DNA of 22,299 nt from Pelargonium cotyledonis (lineage: Eukaryota > Streptophyta > Magnoliopsida > Geraniales > Geraniaceae): NCBI GenBank assembly GCA_036897625.1, contig JAYMTA010001026.1:1-22299 (forward strand), written 5' to 3'. Below, in pieces: positions 1 to 8,993 of the stretch. Within the stretch, counting starts at the first letter, position 1. The number at the start of each line of letters is the position of its first letter. Position numbers and translations under genes: made by a program. Under the pieces are notes generated by a model, which had not been told where the DNA came from, searched no databases, and saw only the letters and a list, made by a program, of their open reading frames with translations.

Positions 1-9
1 CGCGCCCGA

Positions 10-128
10 GGCTGCTTAGGCTATGCGGGCACGCGAGGGCGCGTAGGCTTCATGGGCACGCGAGGGCGCGTACGCTTCATGGGCACGCGAGGGTGCTTAG
101 GCTATGCGGGCAAGCGAGGGTGAGTTGG
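10..128. repeat. 27-bp GC-rich minisatellite at window edge
   Basis: Four consecutive 27-bp units begin at 21, 48, 75 and 102. Each carries a core like GGGCACGCGAGGG preceded by CTATGC or CTTCATG. A partial unit (about 10-20) precedes them, so the array probably continues outside the window. Units 1-3 differ at few positions and unit 4 is the most diverged. The unit length is a multiple of three, and one plus-strand frame stays open from the window start through all copies, giving a Gly-His-Ala-Arg-rich peptide that stops soon after. Whether it is coding cannot be decided from this edge. Confidence 0.85.
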
Positions 129-182
129 GAGCTTTCCTGTCTTGAATCAGACCCGGGCTGAGAGTCCTGGCCATTTTGGATC

Positions 183-194
183 TGCCACGTGGCA
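183..194. promoter_or_regulatory. G-box-like palindrome
   Basis: TGCCACGTGGCA is a perfect 12-bp palindrome with the CACGTG core bound by plant bZIP and bHLH factors. No plus-strand gene start is visible nearby, so a regulatory role is only possible, not shown. The rest of 129-334 holds nothing recognisable. Confidence 0.3.
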
Positions 195-334
195 CTTTCT
201 AAGCCGTTGACGAACTTATGATTTTTTGGGTAGCATCACTATCATTTCCCTAAAGGATAAATTTTTAAGTTTGAAAATGCAACTAAACTATATGTTATGC
301 TAGATGCAACCTATACTACTGAAAATACCTTTTT

Positions 335-555
335 TCACGTCAGAATTGAGTCATCAGAATCGTCCTCCTCCTCATCATCCACATGGACCACTCTTCTTGG
401 TCCATCGGCCACCTGTTTTACTTTCCTATCGCACCCAAATTGGGACGTGTCAGGCGCCTGAAACTCAAAATCATAGTCCACTTGCACAGTGGGGTTCATG
501 CACCCCGGTTGTCTCCTAAAACACTTGTAAATCTGTTTTCCAAGGTTAGAAACGA
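335..555 (-). pseudogene. Acidic C-terminal reading-frame fragment, unrecognised protein
   Basis: A minus-strand frame is open from the edge of the Mutator-like element (555) to a TGA at 335-337, about 73 codons. It ends in a strongly acidic tract (DDEEEDDSDDS) after a mixed region containing GYDFEFQ-like and CFRRQPG-like stretches. I do not recognise the family. It has no good start codon and abuts the target duplication of the 556-1875 element. On the far side of that element (about 1885-1930) the same strand stays open in the matching phase. The frame was therefore probably continuous before the insertion. It may belong with the transposon-protein remnant at 2030-2980, which also has an acidic tail. 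Confidence 0.35.
547..555. repeat. Left target-site duplication of Mutator-like element
   Basis: TAGAAACGA directly precedes the left terminal inverted repeat. TAGAAACAA follows the right one at 1876-1884. Eight of nine bases match. Nine-base duplications are the hallmark of Mutator-superfamily insertion. Confidence 0.8.
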
Positions 556-647
556 GGGAAAATTACACGTACCTCCCTTCTTAGATATGCTTATTACACA
601 TACCTCCCTTAAAGATTAGTATGTAACTTTTACCACCCCTGAACTAT
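556..647 (+). repeat. Left terminal inverted repeat of Mutator-like element
   Basis: This is the 92-bp arm that pairs with 1784-1875. Within it the motif TACCTCCC occurs twice, 31 bp apart, the same period seen in the right arm and in the related element ending at 13918. Confidence 0.85.
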
Positions 648-805
648 GCAATTTAACGTTTCGCCCACTTTTTCCATCAAAGTTAACAGAATATTCCAAA
701 TTTTCAGTCATGTGCCCAGCACATGACCAATATTTTTTTGAAATTCCAAAATTGCCCTTCACTATTTACCCTTATTTTTCATCAAGAACATGTTCATCAT
801 GTTCT

Positions 806-925
806 GCCGGAAAATGCATTGCTTAGCCGGCAACTTCATAGCATCGCCGGAAAATTCATAGTTTCACCGAAAAATTCATATTCTTGCCGGAAAATTCATA
901 ATGTTGCTGGAAACTTCAAAGCTTT
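806..925. repeat. Six-copy 20-bp tandem repeat inside the Mutator-like element
   Basis: Six exact-length 20-bp units start at 806, 826, 846, 866, 886 and 906, each of the form GCCGGAAAATTCATAGTTTC with substitutions and no length change. A partial seventh unit follows at 926. Confidence 0.85.
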
Positions 926-1070
926 CCGGCGAGAATTGTTCAAAAATTCAAAAAAAAAAATCAAATCAAACCGAAATCAAAATCAAACCCAATATCTCAT
1001 AATAAAATGATACCGAAATCCAAACCAAATAAAAAACTCAATAAAAAAAAAAACTCAGATCTGAAAAATT

Positions 1071-1096
1071 CTCTCTCCTCTCTCTCTCTCTCTCTT
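1071..1096 (+). repeat. CT microsatellite
   Basis: A CT dinucleotide run with one CC interruption ends in TTTT. It lies inside the Mutator-like element just before the duplicated 39-bp blocks. Confidence 0.8.
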
Positions 1097-1783
1097 TTAA
1101 ATCTATAAACGAAGAACCATGATTTTCATTTGTATGAACTTATCACAAAACCCCCAAATCATTGTAAGCACTATCGGCTACTCTCTTCTTCATCGTCTTA
1201 ATTTTCATTTGTATGAACTTATAACAAAACCCCCAAATCCAAACCCTAAACCCGTCGCTCTCGAAGCCGGCCGTCGTCGCAGATTCGAGAAGCCGTGCTC
1301 CACTGCTGCTCATTCTCTCTCCCTCTTCATCACGTCGTCGTCGCCAGAGGACGAGCCTTCGCGCCCTCCTCTCTAGAACGGAGCCGTCGCTGTTGCTGCT
1401 GGGGCGTCGGGCTTCGACGGTGGTCGAGGCTAGCTCTGGAGGATCTCGACGGTGGAGAGGACGCCGTGAGCCGCTTCTTCTCACCTTGCCTCCTCCGGCC
1501 GTGCTCGACGGCGTCGCCTCCTCTGCCCGTGCTCGTCGGAGAACACAGACCCAGATCGGAGGTCTGCTGCTGCTTTGGATCTATGAGAGAGAAAGGAGAG
1601 AGAGGAGAGAGAGAGAGCCAGTGAGGGCTTGCCAGAGAAGAAGACTGTTTCTTTTTTTTTTTTAATATTTAAAGCTTAAGGGTCTATTTGGTTTCAATTT
1701 TTTTTAAAGTTTGAGGGTATTTTGGTCTTTTTGACCCATCAAATGGAAAAATGAATGGAAATATGGATGTGTAAAAATGTGGT

Positions 1784-1875
1784 ATAGTTCAGGGGTGGTA
1801 AAATTTACATCATGATCTTTACGGGAGGTATGTGTAATAAGCATATCTAAGAGGGGAGGTATGTGTAATTTTCCC
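1784..1875 (-). repeat. Right terminal inverted repeat of Mutator-like element
   Basis: Reverse complement of 556-647 with seven mismatches. The motif GGTATGTGTAAT recurs at 1827 and 1858, exactly 31 bp apart, so the arm is itself built from a short tandem repeat. Confidence 0.85.
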
Positions 1876-2029
1876 TAGAAACAAAATGAGCTAGGGCCTT
1901 TTTATCTTCCCTAAGCTCTAAATTTTGGGCTCACAATACCCTAGTTTCTCATTCAATCCTCTCCATCCAATCTGACAGGTCAGTGGATGGCCTCGCCCTG
2001 GAGCCTGAGTTAGAAACTCTCGGAGGCTC

Positions 2030-2980
2030 CTAGTGGCTCGATCCAGGTGTAGGCTCGGGATGTTGAGGTCTCAAAACCTCATCATCATCCTCATCCTCCT
2101 CACCACTACCTGCAGGGGTGGGCGCATGAGTAGTTTTATCCCCTAGGTATATGGGGAGCTAGGGCCAAAACAACAGTCATGTTAGGGTCACGAGGCATCA
2201 CCTCCTTGGCTCTACATAGGCTCATGATAAGCATCAAAAATCTCAACTTCCTGACCTGTGCAGTGCTCAAGATATGGTCATAGATGATTTGACCCATATC
2301 CATGTGTCTCCCCTTCATGATATTCGCCAACATGATTATCCTCAAGCTGCCAATAGTACTCATGTTTATACTCGAAAAGATCTGAGCATTAACAAAATGC
2401 ATCCGCAGAGAGGGCTCCTCCTTGAGCTACTTCTTGTCCATTTGTAGCTTTTGATGGGAAATGTGTTGCTTTGCCTGACCTCCTTTACACAATAGAAACA
2501 CCAGCAACATCTCCTCTACTATCCTACCTGGGGCACTCATCCTTTTATAGGGGCATTGCTCGGGTACCACATACGGGAACTGAAATAACTCCTGAATAGC
2601 CCTCGAGCTAAAGTCTATCTCCTTCCCTCTCACCATGAACTACAAGAAAATCACTTAAACTCCCTAAGCATAGTGGCATTTCCCAGGTTGTGTGGGTTTT
2701 TCATGAACTCACCCCATCCTAACCTTGCAATTTGGGGTGCAACGTTGGGGTGTTCAATCACAGCCTTGTCAGACCCCCTTTCTTTGATCGGGTCCACCCC
2801 TAGGAGCTTGCTCAATTGTGTTTTAGCAGCCCGGGAGGTGAATCTATTAATGTCATAGTTCGCTAAGACTCATGGCCGAGTTACAACCAGGACCAGAGCT
2901 GTAGTGGGTTCGGGCACGAGTGTCGGAACAAATGTCGAAGCTTGTGGTTTAGTTTGTTGCTTCTTCCTAAGGGCCATGAG
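2030..2980 (-). mobile_element. Remnant of a putative plant transposon protein
   Basis: Minus-strand pieces in several frames resemble the 'putative plant transposon protein' type (Pfam PF20167-like), recognised from memory only. In order they show a basic Met-start (MALRKKQQTKP, start near 2976), a stretch with LGWGEFMKNP, a segment with VRGKEIDFSS and CPYKRMSAPGR (about 2430-2636), a helical block with MKGRHMDMGQIIYDHI (about 2136-2400), and an acidic tail (EEDEDDDE) near 2090. The order along the strand fits the family. The unit is broken in several places and looks old. These proteins occur in plant repeats of uncertain class, including retroelement-associated ones, so it is treated as a fossil. 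Confidence 0.45.
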
Positions 2981-3047
2981 TGCTTAGAAATTAGACCTAA
3001 CTATACTATTCTCCACAATCATCCAAAATCTCACCACAACCATAATG

Positions 3048-3175
3048 CACTACAACAAATGCCACCAAACAACTAATAAGAGCACGAAAATATGGTTGTT
3101 ACTTATTGTAGTGGCGAGATTAACTGAATGTGGTGGCGGGACTTCACCTCGCGTCGCTCTCCGCTGGCTAAAAAC
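3048..3175 (+). mobile_element. One terminus of a CACTA (En/Spm) transposon
   Basis: CACTACAACAAATGCC at 3048 matches the usual CACTA terminal inverted repeat. Behind it lie subterminal-type repeats in both orientations (GTAGTGGCGAG near 3109, GTGGTGGCGGGAC near 3130). The element would extend rightward but is followed almost at once by the LTR-like fossil starting near 3178. No matching opposite end with an ATG target duplication was found in the window. It is a truncated or interrupted end. Confidence 0.5.
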
Positions 3176-3177
3176 TT

Positions 3178-4748
3178 AACAAGCATTTCGACAAGTGTAC
3201 CGATTGTGACGAAGTAATATTGAGCCCACGAGGAGCTCAAGTATCGAATCCATAGGGACTAAGGTGTATTACTTAGTTGATGCCTAGACTTTAAAATGAA
3301 CTTATTGAAAAGCACAAAATAAATTATTTTGAAGGGTTTTGTTGTGCAAGAAAAGTAAAAGAATATTAACTAAATATTTACAAGTGATCGGCAAGACAGA
3401 GAAAAGTGTAGTTGTGCAACACAGAGGTAGTTAGGACGATAAATGTGTAGATAAAGGTCTCATATGAACATGTTAAGATGCTTTACTCTTTGCTTGAGTC
3501 ATTCTAACAGTCGGTTCGCCCTTGTGGGGCTCGCTCGCCATTTCTAAGGCTCAAGGATCCTTTGTAGGGCGTGCCTAAGCCTAATGGTGAATGTAGTCTA
3601 GCATGGGGAACCCTAAAGCTTGTAACTATGAAAAAATACCCCACTAGATAATATGATCTGTACGGACAGCCCTATGGTCAAGGCAAAACCCGTGATACAA
3701 ACAAGTGTGCGGGATGCAACTTCGCAAACATGCATCATCATAATAACATAAAGAAAGCACCAATAAAATTAAATTCATACAATTACAATATCGACACTAT
3801 TGTGTTGCTAACCATTGATGGGTTAGTTTCTCACGTTCATAGATAAACGAAGCAAGAACTTAACTTAAATATATAAATCAAATTCAAAACACTTAGAAAT
3901 TGTTATAAACTGAAAATACATAAATAAATCCCAAACTAATAAAGCGAATATGAAAAAGAAAGCGTAAACGATAAATTGATACCAAGCGTTTTCACCACTT
4001 AGCTCGGCTCATGCGACCCTCACGTGGGTGGAAAAGGAGACTCCATGAAGCCTCCACAATACCCAAAATTCAACTCCAGCCACTCATCCTATCTCTCTTT
4101 CTCTAAATTGGATGCCTAGTGACAACCTCTATTTATAGACAATTTTAGGGCAGCCGTTGTGGCGTCATGGCGTAAACCATTCTATGCCTATCTATAACTG
4201 TCAGTTTGTGCGCAGAGCTGTATCTTTGAACAAACGCTTCAAGACCCAAAAGACCTTGAAAATTTGTGTGTGACCACGTTTTAAAATGCCCAAAAAGTCC
4301 TCTACAACTTTGCTGAAGACTTCAACTCGATTATGGTTCTTTTAGATGGTGAAATTCCTGAATTACCCATTCACATGTCATTTTGTCCACATTGTGAATT
4401 TCACTAAAACTTTCCCTTTTGGAATTTTCCTTTTGTTGTCCTTCATTGACTTGTTTTGAACTTTTCTATTTCACCCATTGTAGCCATTGTGTGTGCTCCT
4501 AATGACCTGAAAATCACAATAAAAACCCGGCGCACATAACAGAGGCAAAAATACCCAAAAATATGCATAAAACTACCAAAAATAAGCTAAAAATATGAAA
4601 AGCATATTCACACACTCATAAAGGTCAAATAACATGAGATGAGTCCAACTAACACCATTCAAGCCTAAATGAGATGTGAAAATGCTTAGAAACATCCTAG
4701 TTTTAGTATGATTTAGGATCAATTACCACGTACAAAAACGAGTTATCA
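3178..4748 (-). mobile_element. Non-coding LTR-like retroelement fossil (probable solo or isolated LTR)
   Basis: In minus orientation this starts TGATAACTCG (4748) and ends near AAATGCTTGTTAAG (about 3178). It contains no coding region. Its layout resembles the long LTRs of plant Ty3/gypsy elements: near 3230 the plus strand has a block around GAATCCATAGGGACT, and TATTTATAG occurs near 4130. A second fossil with the same layout and orientation begins at 20958. I could not find a clean 5-bp target duplication, so the exact ends are approximate. It looks degraded and old. Class assignment is inference. Confidence 0.4.
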
Positions 4749-6050
4749 TGTACAGACACGAATCCGCTGGAGCCTTTTGCAGATGGATTCAGGGGAGCCA
4801 TGTTCTTCCGCAGATGAGATGACCGGATGGATGGGGAAGGACTCTGACGAAATAGGTCATCCACATATGGACGTGGGACGGCTCACGGATGAAGTCCGAA
4901 TATGTTGGACGGCTCGAAACAGCCTTGTACATGCCATAGACGACCTTGGAAGAAGTTCGAATAAACTTGGATGGCATGGGCCATCCTTGAAACGACGTGG
5001 GATAGACCCAGACATGCCTTGTAAGGAATGGGGCACCTGCGGAAGCATGTGGGATGCCTTTGGGAGGCCATGGGAGCCATGGGATGGAAGCAGACGGTAC
5101 AAGCCAAGATGACCCGTATGGATGTCCGTACATGTCATGGGAAACCTTGGCATGCACGAACATGGTTTGGTGGCTTCTTAACTTGGCGTGGCTTAGATAT
5201 TTGGGCAGGCCTCCGGGAAGATCTTGGACGGTCTTTAGATGGCCAAGAATGGAGGGGCATGGACCAAGGAATTAGGGACCGATCCTTTGGAGGACAGTGG
5301 ACGGTGCAAGGTTTGGGACCCGTACGAACGTATGTACAAGTCTTGGTTGGCTTAACCTATACGAACACATGTTGGTTTATTCCTTGATTTGGCGTGGCTT
5401 GGAAGCTCTTGAAAGCTCTTGGAAGGCTTGGGGCAAGGTCAAAGGGACCAAGGGAGGCTTTGGATGGAGGGAAGTGTGCGTGGGACAGACGCACATCAAG
5501 CCTTGGCTTGCTGCCTATACAGGCATTCGTACATGTGCCAAGGCTTGGATGACCCGCCCGGACACGGTCCTTGGACCTCCAAAGTTTGACCCGTCTAGCT
5601 TCAGCTCGACTTGCTTCATATTTTGTAAGGTCTTTGAGAGACGCGGGATCAACTTAAAACGGGTCGGGCCGTCTAAGGAAATGTGTGGGACGGACTTGGA
5701 TGGCTTGGGCCATCCAAGGACAAGTGACGAACGGTCTTGACTCAAGTTTTCAAGGACGGGCCCGGTTTGGTCCCATAGTGAGTTTGTGACGTCAAGGTGC
5801 CTTAACTCGGGCACTTGACTCCGTGGGACTCGTTACATGACTTTTAGGCGTCGGCTCCTGGAGAGTCGTCCATTGGGTGCCTGGGGCGCGCGATGGCTTC
5901 GGGGACCGCCTAGCGACGTTGGTCGTCACCGTCGGGATGAAAGTTGACTTTTGGAGATTGAGAGCTCCTTGACTTCGGAAGCTCGGTATGGTCTCGTGAC
6001 TATGGTCTTGAATGACGGGGCACTCGACACGTGTCGGCTTATAACTTGTC
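4749..6050. other. Anonymous GC-richer repeat-like DNA, no gene recognised
   Basis: This stretch is visibly richer in G and C than the AT-rich DNA that follows. It is open in several overlapping frames on both strands, but none gives a recognisable protein. It carries diverged internal repeats: a block ending TTGGCGTGGCTT near 5183 and again near 5389, and a 22-bp block at 4965-4986 repeated at 5694-5715 with one difference. A perfect CGACACGTGTCG palindrome lies at 6025-6036. Composition drops sharply near 6040. It is probably part of a long repeat, type unknown. Confidence 0.5.
4965..4986. repeat. Hairpin-forming 22-bp block, copy 1 (copy 2 at 5694-5715)
   Basis: Both copies contain a 7-bp perfect stem, GGATGGC paired with GCCATCC, around a 4-base loop (ATGG here, TTGG in copy 2). 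The copies differ at one position, which falls in the loop. Confidence 0.6.
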
Positions 6051-6499
6051 AAATTAATTACTTCTATTTTTTCGAGTAGAATCAAGTATCATATAGTATA
6101 ATACAATTACTTGAATTGTGAAATTTACTAATCAAAATCAATAAAAGAACTTAGAATGAATCAGAATAATTTGATTAAATAACACAAATAATATGATTAA
6201 AATTATTTTTTTAATTTCAGTTCAGTTTGATTATCGATTATAACCGAACAATGACATTATATTCTTGATCTACTTATAATTTGGATGTTTTGTTTGGTGT
6301 TTATGATTGGAGAGGTTGTTTCTACAGATAAAATGGCTAATTCCGCAACCCTCCCTTTCTAATGCTATATTGTTTACATGAAAATTTCCTCAAAACTATT
6401 CTCTCTTTCCGGTAACCCGTTACTCTACTGTGCATGTAGCCATGTAGGAGATTTATTATACCAAGATTGTTCATGTGTTTTGTCATGTTGCTGAAGCTG
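6051..6499. other. AT-rich intergenic DNA, nothing recognised
   Basis: The sequence is AT-rich with stops in all frames. I see no gene, inverted repeat or tandem repeat in it. Confidence 0.5.
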
Positions 6500-6747
6500 C
6501 ACTATAAGAAATTTTATTTTACGTGATAACTAATAAAAGTCAGTAACTGCTATTCCTAAATGCCTTGTCACAGAAAGTCTATAAGTGAACGATAGAAATA
6601 AGTTTGTCACGAAAGCACGACTTTGTTATACAAAAAAATAGTCGCCAAAAACATAAAAGTCCAAGTTTTCAATGATCACTTTTTTTAAATTAACTCATGA
6701 TAACAACTTCTTTTTTACTATCAACAAAAGTAATATTTTTGTTAGTG
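6500..6747. mobile_element. Miniature CACTA element with CTG target duplication
   Basis: The left end CACTATAAGAAATTTTA (6500) and the reverse complement of the right end, CACTAACAAAAATATTA (6747), match at 13 of the first 17 positions. Both flanks carry the 3-bp direct repeat CTG (6497-6499 and 6748-6750), the size expected for CACTA elements. At 248 bp it is non-autonomous. It lies about 235 bp beyond the stop codon of the receptor kinase gene, possibly in its 3' flank. Confidence 0.65.
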
Positions 6748-6981
6748 CTGATTTTTCTATCTATATCCCTTATTTGCATAACATCATTTCAAGTATCATG
6801 ATACAATATGCTCCATTCACCAATAAAAACGCTTTGCTGACTTAAAAGAACGCATGTATCATTCACATGAAAAAAAATCGTTCTCCAAAATACTATGAAA
6901 GGAATAGTTTAGACCTTAGAAGCTAAAAATGTCAAAATCTTTTAGTAAATAATATTACAAGCAATCAAACTATAGACAAGC

Positions 6982-7317
6982 CTATCGAGGCTGCACAACA
7001 GATGTCGAGACGCCGTCGGGTAAAGTATTAGGCGAACATCCAGTTCCAGACATGGCCTCATACAAATTCTGATTGTTTTTCGTTTTAGTGACATAATAAG
7101 CTGGTTTTTGGGGCGCCGGCAAGGTTGCGTTTTCATTAGACAACATGGAAATAACGTCGGATATGAAAGGCCGGTTCGTTGCACTATCTTGTACGCATAA
7201 TAGACCCACCTCTATGCATCTCACAACCTGTTGCACCACTTCCACACTTGATGTATATTCATTTATATGGCTGTCCATCAGCTGTAGGGCACCTCCGTTG
7301 CTCCACAGTTCCCATGC
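6982..7317 (-). CDS. Exon 9: kinase C-terminal end and tail
   Basis: A 336-nt exon starting after CCTAG|GCATGG (AWELW) and ending at TAG 6982-6984. It carries subdomain XI (CIEVGLLCVQDSATNRP), SDVISMLSNE and a tail ending SVVQPR. Confidence 0.9.
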   Translation of the reverse strand, partial: AWELWSNGGALQLMDSHINEYTSSVEVVQQVVRCIEVGLLCVQDSATNRPFISDVISMLSNENATLPAPQKPAYYVTKTKNNQNLYEAMSGTGCSPNTLPDGVSTSVVQPR

Positions 7318-8183
7318 CTATCACATCATTGTTGTTAGTGTGTAAATACTAAATGAGCTTTCAACAATATTCAGCTTAACTTTTTAGTTTCGTCCAGTTG
7401 AGTTGAGTTGATTTATTTACACGGCATCAAAACATTGATAGCGAAAGATCCCAAACTTTTAGTTGAGTTGGTTCTTTACAATTGTCATGTGTACATTTTG
7501 ATTTCTTTCATTAGTAAAGAAAAAAATCGTTCTTAACTGTTAAGTCTCTTGAATAGATAACAATATTTTAATTAAATTTGTTTAGCAAATTGAACCGGTT
7601 AAGTCATCAATTAAACCGATCTTTCTCCCTACTTCATTTTATGACATTATGTCTATCAAATCAAGTAATAAACACCATCCGTCTAAAAATGAATTTTCAT
7701 ATTCTACAAAGATTAAGATCAAAAATGAATGTTCGCTTATCTTTATAATCTATATGTTATGCATGAATTATTGACAATATCTCTCATGCATTAGTTTACA
7801 CATTTTGAGCTTGTTATCTGAAGATCAAGCATATAGGCTAGCTAGAAGGGACAATATACAATCTAACACTTATTCTAAATGTTACAAAAATAAAAATAAA
7901 AAGTGGACTCTCATTTTCATTTAGATCGAGTATTTATTAACAAATTGTACGGCCTACGAGCTAGATTCTAATGTAACCAGTTAAACTGATCAATTCATTC
8001 CCATTTTTTTAAATATCCGAAGATAATAAATAGATGCTAGTGATATAACTATCAGGTTTCTGATTTCAATCTCATGTCATCGACATTGCAGATAAGGAAC
8101 ACTAGAATGAACTTTTCTTAGGTAAAATTAATTTGAAGTACATGTATGTAATTTGGTATAGTAATGATCATATAAATACTTAC
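7318..8183 (-). other. Intron 8 of the kinase gene
   Basis: This AT-rich 866-bp intron is the longest in the gene. I see no inserted element with recognisable ends. Confidence 0.7.
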
Positions 8184-8334
8184 ATAACCCACAAGGTTGA
8201 AAAGGCAGTTCTCCTTATAGAAGCTGTTGTTTTTCATACCGCTGATGATCTCAAGCACTATGATTCCGAAGCTGTAAACATCGGATTTTTCAGAAAATAG
8301 ACCCTCCATGGCGTACTCCGGCGACATGTAACCA
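8184..8334 (-). CDS. Exon 8: kinase activation-segment end and C-lobe
   Basis: A 151-nt exon between TGTACAG|TG and GGTTAT|GTAAGT. The first codon is completed across the junction to give [14 protein letters not shown]. Then come [16 protein letters not shown] and the CES101-like KNNSF motif. Confidence 0.88.
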
Positions 8335-8369
8335 CTGTACATGATGATCAGTTAATTATATACAAAGTT

Positions 8370-8548
8370 TTAAATTGTGTTTGCATTAAACTTTTTGAAA
8401 TGAGAATGACATCATTTAAGAATCAAAATAGGAATGAGACTAAATTTTTATAATTCCTAAGCTATATATAATTGCAACTCCTATTCTTATTTTGATTCTA
8501 GATTCCCATAATCTATGAACAATTTTTTTTAATGCAAACGCAATTTTA
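8370..8548. mobile_element. MITE-like inverted-repeat element in intron 7
   Basis: The left end (TAAATTGTGTTTGCATTAAA near 8371) and the reverse complement of the right end (TAAAATTGCGTTTGCATTAA near 8548) match over about 20 bp. Farther in, AGAATCAAAATAGGAATG near 8420 pairs with AGAATCAAAATAAGAATAG read in reverse near 8500. At about 180 bp with no coding capacity it fits a miniature inverted-repeat element. I could not define a target duplication or assign a superfamily. Confidence 0.55.
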
Positions 8549-8621
8549 GCTGTAATGTGACGAGTAAGGAAAGAACAACTATTTTTTGTTATTTGAAGCG
8601 AAGTAAATAATATGAACTTAC

Positions 8622-8859
8622 AACGTCCCAACAATTCTCATTGTATTCCCTTCGAGTTTATTTCGAGTGAAAATTCTTGCCATACCAAAGTCAGAGATCT
8701 TGGGATTCATATCCTGGTCAAGCAATATGTTACTAGCTTTCATGTCTCTATGAATTACTTTTAATCATGAGTGCTTGTGAAGGTATAGTAGTCCTTGAGC
8801 TATGCCTTCAATGATGTTGAAACGTTTTTGCCAATCTAACATCTTCCTCCTTGTTTCAT
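8622..8859 (-). CDS. Exon 7: catalytic loop and DFG, interrupted by TGA
   Basis: A 238-nt exon between TTGGACAG|AT and ACGTT|GTAAGT. It encodes [20 protein letters not shown], then TGA (8765-8767), then [16 protein letters not shown] and [10 protein letters not shown]. The frame is open on both sides of the TGA. HRDMK replaces the usual HRDLK or HRDIK. Confidence 0.88.
8765..8767 (-). other. Premature TGA codon in the kinase gene
   Basis: Minus-strand TGA lies between TCA (Ser625) and TTA (Leu627), at a place where S-domain kinases have Arg in HKYSRLKVIHRD. CGA to TGA is a single C-to-T change in a CpG context, typical of methyl-cytosine deamination. Seen directly; the ancestral CGA is inferred. 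Confidence 0.85.
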
Positions 8860-8993
8860 CTGTCCAAAACATCACCGACATTTGAAATCAGGAATTTAAA
8901 ACGTCGTATCTCAAATATAAATATAGTGTTTGAAAATCTCAAACATCAGAATTTCAAATCAAATCCAAGAATGCATGGTAATAAATTAATTAC

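Larger units (their letters stand above)
556..1875. mobile_element. Non-autonomous Mutator-like element (possible Pack-MULE)
   Basis: The element is 1320 bp long with 92-bp terminal inverted repeats (556-647 and 1784-1875) that match at 85 of 92 positions and start GGGAAAATTACAC. It is flanked by a 9-bp target duplication with one mismatch, the Mutator-superfamily signature. No transposase is encoded. The interior holds a 20-bp tandem repeat (806-925), an A-rich tract, a CT microsatellite, a duplicated 39-bp block (1122-1160 and 1201-1239) and a GC-rich stretch (about 1240-1630) unlike its AT-rich surroundings. That stretch could be a captured gene piece, but none of its overlapping frames gives a recognisable protein. 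The near-perfect target duplication and 92% arm identity suggest moderate age. It sits inside a formerly continuous minus-strand frame. Confidence 0.85.

Noticed and set aside
1143-1665. Overlapping plus and minus frames of 85-113 codons in the Mutator-like interior
   Set aside because: They are Arg/Ser-rich low-complexity translations in all frames, with no conserved motif and no evidence for a gene beyond a possible captured fragment.
3048-3113. A complete 66-bp CACTA miniature (CACTA at 3048, TAGTG at 3113)
   Set aside because: The flanking triplets (ATG and GCG) do not match, and the second motif belongs to a subterminal repeat series, so a truncated larger element fits better.
4777-5814. 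Several 70-150 codon open frames on both strands
   Set aside because: They overlap one another in different frames, show no family motif, and lie in a GC-rich repeat-like stretch where long open frames arise by chance.
8440-8634. 64-codon minus-strand frame overlapping the exon 7 donor
   Set aside because: It is a different frame from the kinase exon and is made largely of MITE-like sequence.
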